DNA of 49,269 nucleotides from Candidatus Obscuribacterales bacterium (GTDB lineage Bacteria; Cyanobacteriota; Cyanobacteriia; RECH01): NCBI GenBank assembly GCA_036703605.1, contig DATNRH010001184.1, positions 1 to 49,269 of the forward strand, read 5' to 3'. Shown piece by piece: positions 31,305 to 40,555 of this stretch (position 1 is its first letter; each line of letters starts with the position of its first letter). The notes under the pieces were generated by a model. It saw only the letters and a program-made list of their open reading frames with translations, ran no database searches and was not told where the DNA came from. The position numbers and the translations under genes were made by a program.

Positions 31305-32262
31305 GATCGCGCCTGTAGAGAAATGGGCGATCGCTCGATGATCGAACGGAATTGACGCCATACCATACATACAACAACAGCACCCAGAACGGCGACATCG
31401 AGGGATTTCCTGTTTAGTGTTGAGTCTACATAGAGGTGTTTTAGTAGTCAACAAGCCTCTCTATTGTGCAGCTCTAGGAAATATCAACGACCTGGTTGGG
31501 TGCTGTTGGATTAAACCGGAACCAATTCAACTGGAAATCGATATTGACCTCCTATCTATTGATATTGAACTGTTTCTGGAAAAGGAGTTTTTAACCTCCT
31601 TGTTATTAGAATAGCGCTTGTCTTTAATTGATCCCCAACCTTGAAATCAAAGTTTACGATAGAGTTTATGATGGGTTTTAATGAGACTTTCTACCTAGCA
31701 GGTGAATTGCGAATAGGGTCAATGCTCCCTCGTTCTGTCTAATTCTCTGTGGAACTACCCTTGACTTGCAACTGAGGAAAAGTCCAAAAGAGTCATGCTT
31801 GAAACAAGCGCGATCGCGCTTAGGTTCTACTCCCAAATGATCGGCAACGTTGACTAGCCCCAACGGCTATGGATCCCAATAGTGATTCAGTAAAAATACT
31901 CATTTCTTTAACATCTTGTCCAAGATGGTCGTCATGGGCGATCGCTCCCGGCTGCTTGACAATCTCGGACTCTAGCCTGAAGGTGCGCCAATCATAGAGG
32001 TTTGTTGATGAACCTTGGGCTTGGTAGTGATGTCCTCCATCCTTTAATTTCTGGGAGGCGATCGCCACTCGCTCCAAGAAAGGATAGGATAGGATCGTTA
32101 CAGCTTCTTTACAGTGTGACGTCCCGACCGGGTTTGGTATAGCCAATCAATGGTGTTCCCATGCCCCGACAAGGCAGGACGGGGGAAAGCCCCTCGATAC
32201 TGCGGTTTGGGTCTACACCGTTGCGCTATTCACCCTACAGTCTGTTTTCTTACCCTGAACCT
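31305..32262. other. Gap between pgr5 cluster and typA with decayed frames
   Basis: This AT-rich stretch has a plus-strand frame at 31417-31614 (65 residues, no ATG with a ribosome-binding site, acidic end EIDIDLLSIDIELFLEKEF) and a broken minus-strand frame described separately. AAGGAG/CTCCTT make a small stem near 31581-31600. HIP1 appears only in the right part. The typA promoter must lie at its right end. Confidence 0.45.
31678..32146 (-). pseudogene. Possible decayed gene with one frameshift
   Basis: Two minus-strand frames overlap: 32146-31820 (108 residues, ending GASQRCRSFGSRT) and 31863-31678 (from a TTG, LGLVNVADHLGVEPKRDRAC). Joined by one frameshift near 31860 they read LLGSIAVG-LVNVADHLGVEP, which looks more protein-like than either alone. 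No family is recognised and no start with a ribosome-binding site is seen. It may equally be chance. Confidence 0.25.
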
Positions 32263-34059
32263 ATGACACTTCCCATTCGCAATGTTGCCATCATTGCCCA
32301 CGTTGACCACGGCAAGACGACTCTCGTTGATGCACTCCTAAGACAGTCCGGCACATTTCGCGAGGGAGAAGAGGTTCCAGACTGTGTGATGGACTCCAAC
32401 GACTTGGAGCGAGAACGGGGTATTACGATCCTTTCAAAAAATACCGCCGTTCACTATAAAGATATTCTGATCAATATTGTCGATACGCCTGGACACGCCG
32501 ACTTCGGTGGCGAAGTGGAGCGCGTCTTGGGTATGGTTGATGGCTGCATCCTGATTGTGGATGCTAACGAAGGCCCCATGCCCCAAACTCGGTTTGTGCT
32601 GAAAAAAGCTCTCGAAAAAGGGCTGCGGCCGATTGTGGTGGTCAATAAAATCGATCGCCCCCGCGCCAATCCCCATACGGCGGTGGACAAGGTCTTGGAT
32701 CTGTTCATCGAGCTGGGAGCTGATGACGATCAATGTGAGTTTCCCTACCTGTTTGCCTCGGGGCTGTCGGGGTTTGCCAAGGCGACCCTAGAAGATGACA
32801 GCACCGACATGAAGCCGCTGTTTGAGGCGATTGTGGAGCATGTGCCGCCGCCGGTGGGCGATCCTACCAAGCCGCTCCAGCTTCAGGTGACTACCCTCGA
32901 CTATTCCGACTATCTCGGACGGATTGTGATTGGGCGGATCCACAACGGCACCATTCGCTCCGGGCAACAGGCAGCGCTGGTGACCGAGTCTGGCAAGATT
33001 GTGACCTCGAAGATCACCAAGCTGATGGGCTTTGAAGGGCTCCAGCGGATTGAGCTAGAGGAATCGTCGGCGGGTAACCTGGTGGCGGTGTCAGGATTTG
33101 CTGATGCCAACATTGGGGAAACCATTACCTGTCCCAATGAACCGATGGCGCTGCCGTTGATTAAGGTCGATGAGCCAACCCTGCAGATGACCTTCTGCGT
33201 CAACGATTCTCCTTTTGCGGGTCAAGAAGGTACCTACGTCACCTCACGGCAGGTGCGCGATCGCCTCATGCGAGAGCTAGAAACCAACGTAGCGCTGCGG
33301 GTGGATGAAACCGATTCGCCAGACAAGTTTGCGGTGTCGGGTCGGGGTGAACTGCACTTGGGCATTCTCATCGAAACCATGCGCCGGGAAGGCTATGAGT
33401 TCCAAGTGTCTCAGCCTCAGGTGATCTACCGGGAAGTGACGGGGCAGCCCTGCGAACCCTACGAGCTGCTGGTGCTAGATGTACCGGAAGAAGCGGTGGG
33501 CGGCTGTATGGAGCGCCTAGGTCAGCGACGCGGTGAAATGCAGGATATGCGCGTGGGCGGTAATGGTCGTACCCAACTGGAGTTTGTGATTCCAGCACGG
33601 GGGCTAATTGGCTTCCGGGGTGAATTCATGCGGCTGACGCGGGGCGACGGCATCATGAACCATAGCTTCCTAGACTATCGGCCGCTGTCGGGGGATGTGG
33701 AAACTCGCCGTAACGGTGTGCTGATTGCCTTTGAAGAAGGAACCGCCACCTTCTATGCCATGAAGAACGCTGAAGACCGGGGTGTTTTCTTCATCACGCC
33801 GGGCACCAAGGTGTATAAGGGTATGATTATTGGCGAACATAACCGCCAGCAGGATCTAGAACTCAATGTCTGTAAAACCAAGCAGTTGACCAACCACCGT
33901 TCTGCCACCGGGGATGAGCTGGTGCAACTGCAAACGCCGGTAGACATGAGCCTAGAGCGTGCTCTGGAATATATCGGCTCGGATGAGCTGCTGGAAGTGA
34001 CGCCGGAGTCTATCCGTTTGCGTAAGGTGTCGAACAAAAAGTTGGCGAAGCAGCGCTAA
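32263..34059 (+). CDS. typA: Ribosome-associated GTPase TypA/BipA
   Basis: The 598-residue product is a complete TypA/BipA: G1 [15 protein letters not shown], switch [14 protein letters not shown]3 [16 protein letters not shown] with the catalytic histidine present, G4 NKIDRPRA, then domains II, III and V, and the family C-terminal domain ending [22 protein letters not shown]. It binds 70S ribosomes and helps subunit assembly and stress adaptation. The ATG at 32263 gives the family start [17 protein letters not shown]; a longer frame to 32161 adds residues unlike the family. A clear terminator follows. It contrasts with the EF-G-like protein in this window, whose G3 histidine is lost. Confidence 0.96.
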   Translation: MTLPIRNVAIIAHVDHGKTTLVDALLRQSGTFREGEEVPDCVMDSNDLERERGITILSKNTAVHYKDILINIVDTPGHADFGGEVERVLGMVDGCILIVDANEGPMPQTRFVLKKALEKGLRPIVVVNKIDRPRANPHTAVDKVLDLFIELGADDDQCEFPYLFASGLSGFAKATLEDDSTDMKPLFEAIVEHVPPPVGDPTKPLQLQVTTLDYSDYLGRIVIGRIHNGTIRSGQQAALVTESGKIVTSKITKLMGFEGLQRIELEESSAGNLVAVSGFADANIGETITCPNEPMALPLIKVDEPTLQMTFCVNDSPFAGQEGTYVTSRQVRDRLMRELETNVALRVDETDSPDKFAVSGRGELHLGILIETMRREGYEFQVSQPQVIYREVTGQPCEPYELLVLDVPEEAVGGCMERLGQRRGEMQDMRVGGNGRTQLEFVIPARGLIGFRGEFMRLTRGDGIMNHSFLDYRPLSGDVETRRNGVLIAFEEGTATFYAMKNAEDRGVFFITPGTKVYKGMIIGEHNRQQDLELNVCKTKQLTNHRSATGDELVQLQTPVDMSLERALEYIGSDELLEVTPESIRLRKVSNKKLAKQR

Positions 34060-34120
34060 GACCGGATGACCTGACGATCGCCCGATGATAGACCGACGGG
34101 CGATCGCTCCTCGATACCAG

Positions 34121-34146
34121 AACCCTCATCCTCGGATGGGGGTTTT
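34121..34146 (+). terminator. Intrinsic terminator behind typA
   Basis: AACCCTCATCC and GGATGGGGGTT form an 11-bp stem (one G-T pair) with a two-base loop, followed by TT and a short T-containing tail. It lies 62 bases after the typA stop and before hisH. A HIP1-containing inverted repeat (CGATCGCCCG/CGGGCGATCG) lies just before it at about 34076-34105. Confidence 0.75.
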
Positions 34147-34227
34147 GCGTTAGGTGCCGCTGGGGGCGATCGCCTCTGAAGAAGCTCAGAGTATAGTAGA
34201 AAGGTAGGTTTACAGAAAGGGTAAGCT

Positions 34228-34884
34228 ATGGCCACTCGTTCCCCTCAGATTGCCGTCATCGACTACGACATGGGCAATTTACATTCTGCTTGTAAAGGGT
34301 TGGAAAGAGCCGGGGCCATCACCCACGTGACCGATTCCGCTCCAGATCTGTTTGCGGCTGATGCAGTGGTGTTGCCCGGTGTGGGTGCTTTTGACCCGGC
34401 CATGCGCCATCTGCGATCGCGAGACTTGATCCAGCCCATCCGAGATGTGGTGGCCAGCGGCAAGCCGTTTTTAGGAATTTGTCTTGGTCTCCAGATTTTG
34501 CTGGAGGGCAGTGAAGAAGGCAGTGAGGCCGGACTGGGAATCGTGAAGGGTATGGTGCGTCATTTTCGCTATGAACCGGGGATTACCGTGCCCCACATGG
34601 GTTGGAATCAACTGGATCTCACCCAACCCCAACATCCTCTTTGGCAAGACCTGCCCCACCGCCCCTGGATGTATTTTGTGCATTCCTACTACGCCGATCC
34701 GACGGATGCCCGAGTCACTGCCGCCAGCATCACCCACGGCAGCCAAACCGTGACGGCGGCGATCGCTCAGGATAACCTGATGGCGGTGCAATTCCATCCT
34801 GAAAAGTCTTCAACATCAGGGTTACAGCTTCTGGCTAACTTTGTTGCTCATGTGAACAGCCAGCAATTGGTGAGTCTTCCATAG
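34228..34884 (+). CDS. hisH: Imidazole glycerol phosphate synthase, glutaminase subunit
   Basis: The 218-residue product is a class I glutamine amidotransferase of the HisH type: VIDYDMGNLHSACKGLERAG at the start, VLPGVGAFDPAM, nucleophile C85 in LGICLGLQILLEGSEEG, the HisH-specific VPHMGWNQLD and YFVHSYYADP, and catalytic H190/E192 in VQFHPEKSS. It supplies ammonia to HisF in histidine synthesis. hisF is not in the window. A ribosome-binding site (GAAAGGG) precedes the ATG. The next gene, the large kinase, starts 49 bases after the stop and could be co-transcribed. Confidence 0.96.
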   Translation: MATRSPQIAVIDYDMGNLHSACKGLERAGAITHVTDSAPDLFAADAVVLPGVGAFDPAMRHLRSRDLIQPIRDVVASGKPFLGICLGLQILLEGSEEGSEAGLGIVKGMVRHFRYEPGITVPHMGWNQLDLTQPQHPLWQDLPHRPWMYFVHSYYADPTDARVTAASITHGSQTVTAAIAQDNLMAVQFHPEKSSTSGLQLLANFVAHVNSQQLVSLP

Positions 34885-34933
34885 CCTGCCAGTTACCTGC
34901 GCGTTTGATTCTGCAGAATCAGGAGGGAAACCC

Positions 34934-37900
34934 ATGGCGATGACAGGAGAAAACGTTGGGCTAGACAATGCTCAGTTCCGGGCTTTGTTTGAGAAGTCGT
35001 TGGATGCCATGCTCATCGCTGATGATCAAGGGCAATATGTGGAGGCTAACCCTGCAGCCTGTGATCTTCTAGGGCGATCGCGTGGGCAAATCATTGGCCA
35101 ACACATTGCTGACTTTGTGCTGCCGGATCTTGATTTTGAGTCCGCATGGCAGCAGTTTCAGCAGCATGGGCAGCAACGGGGCGAAATCCAGATTTTGCGG
35201 GCCGATGGTTCGGTGCGGGACGTGGACTATGCGGCAACGGCGGATGTATGGCCCCATCACCATCTGTCCATTCTGCGAGACATCACGGAACGCAAGCGCC
35301 TAGAGCGAGACGTTCAGGATCTACAGCAGCAGCTTGAACGGCGCGCCCAAGATCTAGAGCAGCACAATGATCAGCTACAGGCTGAACAGTTTCAGCAAAA
35401 ACAAGTAGAGGCAGCGTTACGGCAGAATCAAGACCAACTGCATGTCTTAATCGACGCTCTGCCGGTGTGCATATCCTATATCGATCGCCATCAGCGCTAT
35501 CGGTATGTCAATGCCAATTACCAGGTATGGTTTGGGCAAACCCCGACGGAGCTTTACGGAAAAACCGTAGCCGATGTCGTAGGTGAGGCTGCTTACGGTA
35601 TTGTGCAGGGCTATATTGAACGGGTGCTGGCGGGAGAAACGGTGACCTATGAGGTGACCGTACCGTTTCCGATCACTATTCGTCATATTCATGGCACCCT
35701 GGTGCCCGATTTTGATTCCCAGGGGCAGGTACAGGGCTACTATGCGGTGATCTTAGACTTGAGCGATCGCCATCGGCTGGAGCAAGCTCTGCAAGACAGC
35801 CAACGAAAATACCAGACCCTCTTTCAGATTTTGCCGGTGGGCGTTTCCATCCTTGACGCGGAGGGGCGTTTGGTGGAGGTGAATCCAGCCGCCGAAGATA
35901 TTTCGGGATTTTCGTTAGATGAACTGACCCAACTCACCTACGATGCTTCGTCTTGGCAGATCATATGTCCTGATGGCAGCCCCATGCCGCCCTCAGACTA
36001 TGCCAGTACCCAGGCGCTGCTGAAGAATCAGGTTATTCGAGGGCAAGAGCAGGGCATTGTGCGCCCAGACGGTCAGATTCGCTGGATCAGTGTGAGTGCT
36101 GTTCCTATTCCCCTGGATGACTATGGGGTGGCGATCGCCTTTGTTGATATCACGGAGCAAAAAGAGACAAGCCAAGCTCTACGCCGCAGTGAAGAGCAGC
36201 GCAAGCTAGCGGTCGATCTCTCCAAAACTGGCTGCTGGGAATTTAACGTGGCTACCGGTGAGGCTAGTTGGAATGACAACCAATTTTTATTGATGGGGTT
36301 ATCGCCTCTGCAAGAGATCAGCCACTATCAAACATGGCGCGATCGCGTTCATCCTGATGATTTAGCCGAAGCAGAAGCTGTGTTTAACCTAGCTTTGGAG
36401 ACTCAGACGGATCTAGAGGTGGAATATCGGGTGATCCATCCCGATGGTACGGTGCGCTGGATGCTCAATCGAGGGCGAGGCATTTATGGTGCAGATGGGA
36501 CAGCGGAACGGATGGTGGGCATCATGCTCGACATCACCGATCGCAAACTGGCAGAGGAGGCGCTGCGGCAAGGCAAAGCCTACTTTGAGTCTTTGACGAC
36601 AGCCATGCCTCAAGCGCTGGTGCGTAAGGATCGTGATGGGATCATTACCTTTGCTAATCCGGCGTTTTTAGCTGAGCTCAACAAGCCACAGGACGAGATC
36701 TTGGGGCGCACCGTCCATGACTTATATTCGCCAGAGCTTGCCAATCAATTTGCGGCTGAAGATGCCTATGTTCTAGAAACTGGGCAAGTTCTAGATGAGA
36801 TTGTTGCCTGCCCTTCGCCCCAAGGAGACGTATCCTACGCTCAAGTACTAAAGTCTCCTCTTCAGGATGCCGATGGGCAGATGATTGGCATTCAGAGTAT
36901 GTGTTGGAATATAACCGATCGCGTTCTCCTAGAACAGGCGTTACAGGCTTCTGAAGCCAAGCTCAATGCCATTCTTAACAGTACGGCTGCTGCTATCCTG
37001 AGTGTCCAAGTGTTTGCCGATCGCTCCTATCGGTATGACTACTGCTCGGCAGGCTGTGAATCCATATTTGGCTATAGCCCAGAAGCTTTGATTGCAGATT
37101 CACAGCTTTGGTGGTCGCGGGTGCATCCTGAAGATATAGAACAAAACATTCCACCTTGCTTTGAGAAGATCTTTGCGGAAGTGCCCTGCCAATTTGAATA
37201 TCGGTTTTGTCGGGGCGATGGTACTTGGCGCTGGTTATCGGTCGTCGTCACGTCTCAGTGGCAGGAAGAGCTACAGGGATGGCATGTGACCAATGTCCAT
37301 ACCGACATTAGCGATCGCAAGCAGGCGGAGCTAGAGTTAGAGACCACCCGGCAGTTTTTGCAGCGCATTCTCGATCATTTACCACTGGCGGTCTTTGCGA
37401 AGGATGCCCAGACCCTCACGTTTATGCTTTGGAATCCTGCTTGTACTCAACTGATGGGCTATCTACCAGAGGCTGTTCTGGGTAAAACAGATTATGATTT
37501 ATTTCCTGCTGAGCAAGCTGATCTTTGTACGTCTCAAGATCGAGAGGCGATCGCTACTGGACGGTTGATAGACTTACCTGAGGAAGTCATTGCCGCCCAG
37601 GATGGAAGTTTGCGCATCATCCACAATCGCAAGGTTGCAGTGTATGATGCGGACGGACAGCCCCAATGTGTAATTGGCATGGCTGAAGATATCACCGAAC
37701 GACGGGCGGCAGAAATGGCGTTGCGCCAGCGAGAACAGGAGTTTCGAGCCCTGGCTGAAAATGCTCCTGATATGATTTTTCGCTGCGATCGCCAGTTTCG
37801 CTTTCTCTACGCGAATCCTAAGGGTGCAGAGCTGAGCGGGATGTCAGCAGAAGACTTTCTAGGACACACTAGCCGTGAGTTAGGATTTCCCGAGGCAATA

Positions 37901-39931
37901 GTCGAACGCTGGGAATCGGCTATGGATCTAGCATTCACGACGGCTCAAGAACAAACCCTTGAGTATGAATTTCCATTGCTTGGGGGGAATCATGTTTTCT
38001 ATTCTCGCATTGCACCGGAGTTTTCGTCGGACAGTCAGGTGACTTCAGTATTAATTATCATTCGCGAGATCACCAATCTAAAACACGCTCAGCAACTGTT
38101 GCTACAGCAGGCAGAACAGGAACGTTTGCTCAATACCATCACTCAACATATTCGGCAATCTCTCAACCTAGATCATATTTTATCAACCGCTGTTCATGAG
38201 GTTCGATCCTTATTGCAAGCCGATCGTGTCGTTGTCTATCGATTTAACCCAGACTGGAGCGGCAATATGATCGCTGAGTCTGTTGTACCGCCTTGGCAGG
38301 AGATTCTAGACAGCAGTCTTCATGATCCTTGTTTTACTGGCACCTTAGTAGACGAGTATCAGCTGGGTAAGATTAACCGAATCGATGATCTCCAAAACTC
38401 ACGTCTAGCACCGTGTTATGTAGCGTTGCTCGAACAACTGCAGATTCAGGCGAGTCTGGCTGTCCCTATTACATGGGAGAACAATCTCTGGGGATTGTTC
38501 TGTGTACATTATTGTGCAGCCCCCCATATATGGCAGCCCTGGGAAGAAGACTTGCTCCACCGTTTAACGACTCAATTAGCGATCGCTTTGCAGCAGTCAG
38601 AGCTGCATCAACAGGTGAAACAATGGAATCTCAAACTAGAGCATCAGGTGCAGGAACGCACGGCAGATCTTCAGCAATCCTTAGCGTTTGAAGCTACTCT
38701 CACTTCCATCCTAGATAAGGTGCGAGATAGCTTAGATGAAGAGCAAATCCTAGAAGCTGTGGTGCTAGAGCTAGGACAACGTCTGGGTGTGGAATGTTGT
38801 GATACGGGTCTATATAATGATGACTGCACCATTTCTACGATCGCTCACGAATTTGTGCGGCGATCGCTGCCATCCAAGAAAGGTCTGACATTTTTGATTG
38901 CCAACAGCCGTCAAACTGATGTTTATTCTGTTTTGTTTCAAGGACAAGCCTGTCACTTCTGTAATACCAATCCTTGCCGCTCTAGTGAAGAACACCCTTA
39001 CTTAGCAGTTTTAGCCTGTCCCATTGTCGATGATCAGGGAATTTTGGGAGATTTATGGCTGTTTCGATCAAGATGGGAATCATTTAGCGAGGCTGAGGTG
39101 CGCTTGGTGAAACAGGTTGCCAATCAATGTGCGATCGCTCTGCGGCAGTCACGTCTTTACCAAGCTGCCCAAACCCAGGTGTTAGCCCTCGAAAAGTTAA
39201 ATCGCCTTAAAGATGACTTTCTCAGCACCGTTTCCCATGAACTGCGCACACCCATGTCTAGCATCAAAATGGCGACAGACTTGCTGGAGATGCAGCTTCG
39301 ACAGATGGGACTACTACCCCATGATTCCTATTCATCAACAGATCCGTTGGCGCATACTCCCTTAGCACGCTACGTTCAAATCCTCAAAGACGAAGAAGAT
39401 CGGGAGATCAACTTAATTAATGACTTACTTGATTTAACCCGTTTGGATGCAGACATAGAACCCTTAGTGCTCACCTCATTGCACCTACAAGACTGGTTGC
39501 CCCATATTCTAGAACCCTTCATGGTGAAGGCACGGCAGCAACAGCAAGATTTGACCCTCACGCTTGATCCATCATTACCTCTTCTGATAACAGACTTATC
39601 TCACTTCCAGCGCATTCTGCATGAGCTGTTGACCAATGCTTGTAAGTACACTCCGGCTGGCGGCACGGTGAATCTTTCGGTGCGAGCTAACCTAGGTATT
39701 CTAGAGATCGTCGTGACCAATTCTGGCGTTGAAATTCCAGAGTCTGAGCGCGATCGCATCTTTGATCGTTTCTATCGCATTCCCAGTCATGATCCTTGGA
39801 AGCACGGCGGTACGGGGCTTGGTCTCGCTCTTGTTCAAAAGCTTGTGAACTGCTTGGGTGGGACAATACAGGTCGATAGTGGTGACCATCAAACGTGGTT
39901 TACCCTACGACTGCCGATCGCTCCATCCTAG
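34934..39931 (+). CDS. Multi-PAS sensor histidine kinase with DXCF cyanobacteriochrome GAF
   Basis: The 1665-residue product has no membrane segment. By eye it holds eight PAS domains (about residues 9-123, 163-285, 287-415, 416-545, 547-670, 672-805, 806-935, 936-1060; the fourth and sixth with PAC ends ITDRK/ISDRK), a phytochrome-type GAF (about 1070-1235), a second GAF (about 1255-1415), a HisKA domain with H1435 in VSHELRTP, and a HATPase_c domain (ELLTNACKYTP about 1560; GGTGLGLALVQKL). The first GAF has ADRVVVYRFNPDWSG, HDPCF (C1133) and APCYVALLEQ (C1161); the 28-residue spacing equals that of DXCF cyanobacteriochromes. It should be a soluble, bilin-binding light sensor. AGGAGG precedes the ATG. 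There is no receiver domain and no adjacent response regulator. Confidence 0.93.
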   Translation: MAMTGENVGLDNAQFRALFEKSLDAMLIADDQGQYVEANPAACDLLGRSRGQIIGQHIADFVLPDLDFESAWQQFQQHGQQRGEIQILRADGSVRDVDYAATADVWPHHHLSILRDITERKRLERDVQDLQQQLERRAQDLEQHNDQLQAEQFQQKQVEAALRQNQDQLHVLIDALPVCISYIDRHQRYRYVNANYQVWFGQTPTELYGKTVADVVGEAAYGIVQGYIERVLAGETVTYEVTVPFPITIRHIHGTLVPDFDSQGQVQGYYAVILDLSDRHRLEQALQDSQRKYQTLFQILPVGVSILDAEGRLVEVNPAAEDISGFSLDELTQLTYDASSWQIICPDGSPMPPSDYASTQALLKNQVIRGQEQGIVRPDGQIRWISVSAVPIPLDDYGVAIAFVDITEQKETSQALRRSEEQRKLAVDLSKTGCWEFNVATGEASWNDNQFLLMGLSPLQEISHYQTWRDRVHPDDLAEAEAVFNLALETQTDLEVEYRVIHPDGTVRWMLNRGRGIYGADGTAERMVGIMLDITDRKLAEEALRQGKAYFESLTTAMPQALVRKDRDGIITFANPAFLAELNKPQDEILGRTVHDLYSPELANQFAAEDAYVLETGQVLDEIVACPSPQGDVSYAQVLKSPLQDADGQMIGIQSMCWNITDRVLLEQALQASEAKLNAILNSTAAAILSVQVFADRSYRYDYCSAGCESIFGYSPEALIADSQLWWSRVHPEDIEQNIPPCFEKIFAEVPCQFEYRFCRGDGTWRWLSVVVTSQWQEELQGWHVTNVHTDISDRKQAELELETTRQFLQRILDHLPLAVFAKDAQTLTFMLWNPACTQLMGYLPEAVLGKTDYDLFPAEQADLCTSQDREAIATGRLIDLPEEVIAAQDGSLRIIHNRKVAVYDADGQPQCVIGMAEDITERRAAEMALRQREQEFRALAENAPDMIFRCDRQFRFLYANPKGAELSGMSAEDFLGHTSRELGFPEAIVERWESAMDLAFTTAQEQTLEYEFPLLGGNHVFYSRIAPEFSSDSQVTSVLIIIREITNLKHAQQLLLQQAEQERLLNTITQHIRQSLNLDHILSTAVHEVRSLLQADRVVVYRFNPDWSGNMIAESVVPPWQEILDSSLHDPCFTGTLVDEYQLGKINRIDDLQNSRLAPCYVALLEQLQIQASLAVPITWENNLWGLFCVHYCAAPHIWQPWEEDLLHRLTTQLAIALQQSELHQQVKQWNLKLEHQVQERTADLQQSLAFEATLTSILDKVRDSLDEEQILEAVVLELGQRLGVECCDTGLYNDDCTISTIAHEFVRRSLPSKKGLTFLIANSRQTDVYSVLFQGQACHFCNTNPCRSSEEHPYLAVLACPIVDDQGILGDLWLFRSRWESFSEAEVRLVKQVANQCAIALRQSRLYQAAQTQVLALEKLNRLKDDFLSTVSHELRTPMSSIKMATDLLEMQLRQMGLLPHDSYSSTDPLAHTPLARYVQILKDEEDREINLINDLLDLTRLDADIEPLVLTSLHLQDWLPHILEPFMVKARQQQQDLTLTLDPSLPLLITDLSHFQRILHELLTNACKYTPAGGTVNLSVRANLGILEIVVTNSGVEIPESERDRIFDRFYRIPSHDPWKHGGTGLGLALVQKLVNCLGGTIQVDSGDHQTWFTLRLPIAPS

Positions 39932-40136
39932 GTTTGGATGAATCAGGGGCTGAACCTTCACTAAGAAACCCTAACACCTCATGCAAAACGTTGCGGCATC
40001 TGGCTGATCGTCGGCGTTGCCGGTGGCACTGTTGTGCTTGGCGCTGGATTTTTAAGAATGTCTACGGATATCTCTTAAAACGGATCGAATAGCCTTTTGG
40101 TAAGGATGTTTTGTCTTGATAGAGGAGGAATCTTAT

Positions 40137-40346
40137 ATGGACGCCAGTATAGCGATTCATGGGCTAGAGCACTACGCCCAGAGTTACAGCGTTGTTTTGA
40201 CCTACCCTGCCAATAGCCAGCGGGTGTCGGGCTTGACCGTGGGCGATCAATACCCCGTGCTCAACCAAGTGATGACGTTGACATCGATTCAGATTGTCGA
40301 TCAGGGGGGCGATCGCTCTTGGCAACTCTGTTTTGAGCCGGTCTAG
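40137..40346 (+). CDS. Small protein of unknown function (69 residues)
   Basis: ATG at 40137 follows a very good ribosome-binding site (AGGAGG, nine bases before). The product MDASIAIHGLEHYAQSYSVV... contains alternating hydrophobic residues (VVLTYPANSQRVSGLTVGDQ, MTLTSIQIVDQGGDRSWQLC) that suggest a small all-beta domain. It contains a HIP1 octamer. I do not recognise a family. It lies 205 bases behind the kinase gene, and its stop codon overlaps a tandem repeat (40334-40376). Confidence 0.6.
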   Translation: MDASIAIHGLEHYAQSYSVVLTYPANSQRVSGLTVGDQYPVLNQVMTLTSIQIVDQGGDRSWQLCFEPV

Positions 40347-40376
40347 TGTGAGCCGGTTGAATGTGAACCGGTCTAG
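40334..40376. repeat. Three tandem 15-bp repeats over a stop codon
   Basis: TGAGCCGGTCTAG (40334), TGAGCCGGTTGAA (40349) and TGAACCGGTCTAG (40364) recur with a 15-base period. The first unit encodes the last residues and stop of the 69-residue protein, so the 3' end of that gene has been duplicated into the intergenic space. Confidence 0.75.
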
Positions 40377-40555
40377 CCTCAACCTGTCCCATGCTTGGGT
40401 AAGGAGCCTCAACCTTCTGGACGGTGGACTCGCTTGCCGGTGAGTTCCATGACGTTATGCTCTGCTCGCCGGTTGCTGGACGAACATCTCAATGCTGGCG
40501 GCTAGAAGTCTTGCCTGCCTGGGCAAAATGTCTAGACGGGGTCAAGCCTGCGACG

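Noticed and set aside
31417-31614. 65-residue plus frame ending FLEKEFLTSLLLE
   Set aside because: No ATG with ribosome-binding site and no recognised domain; kept only as part of the gap description.
39990-40080. Short hydrophobic frame reading IWLIVGVAGGTVVLGAGFL
   Set aside because: Looks like a membrane span, but there is no start codon before it, only a stop; cannot be supported as a gene.
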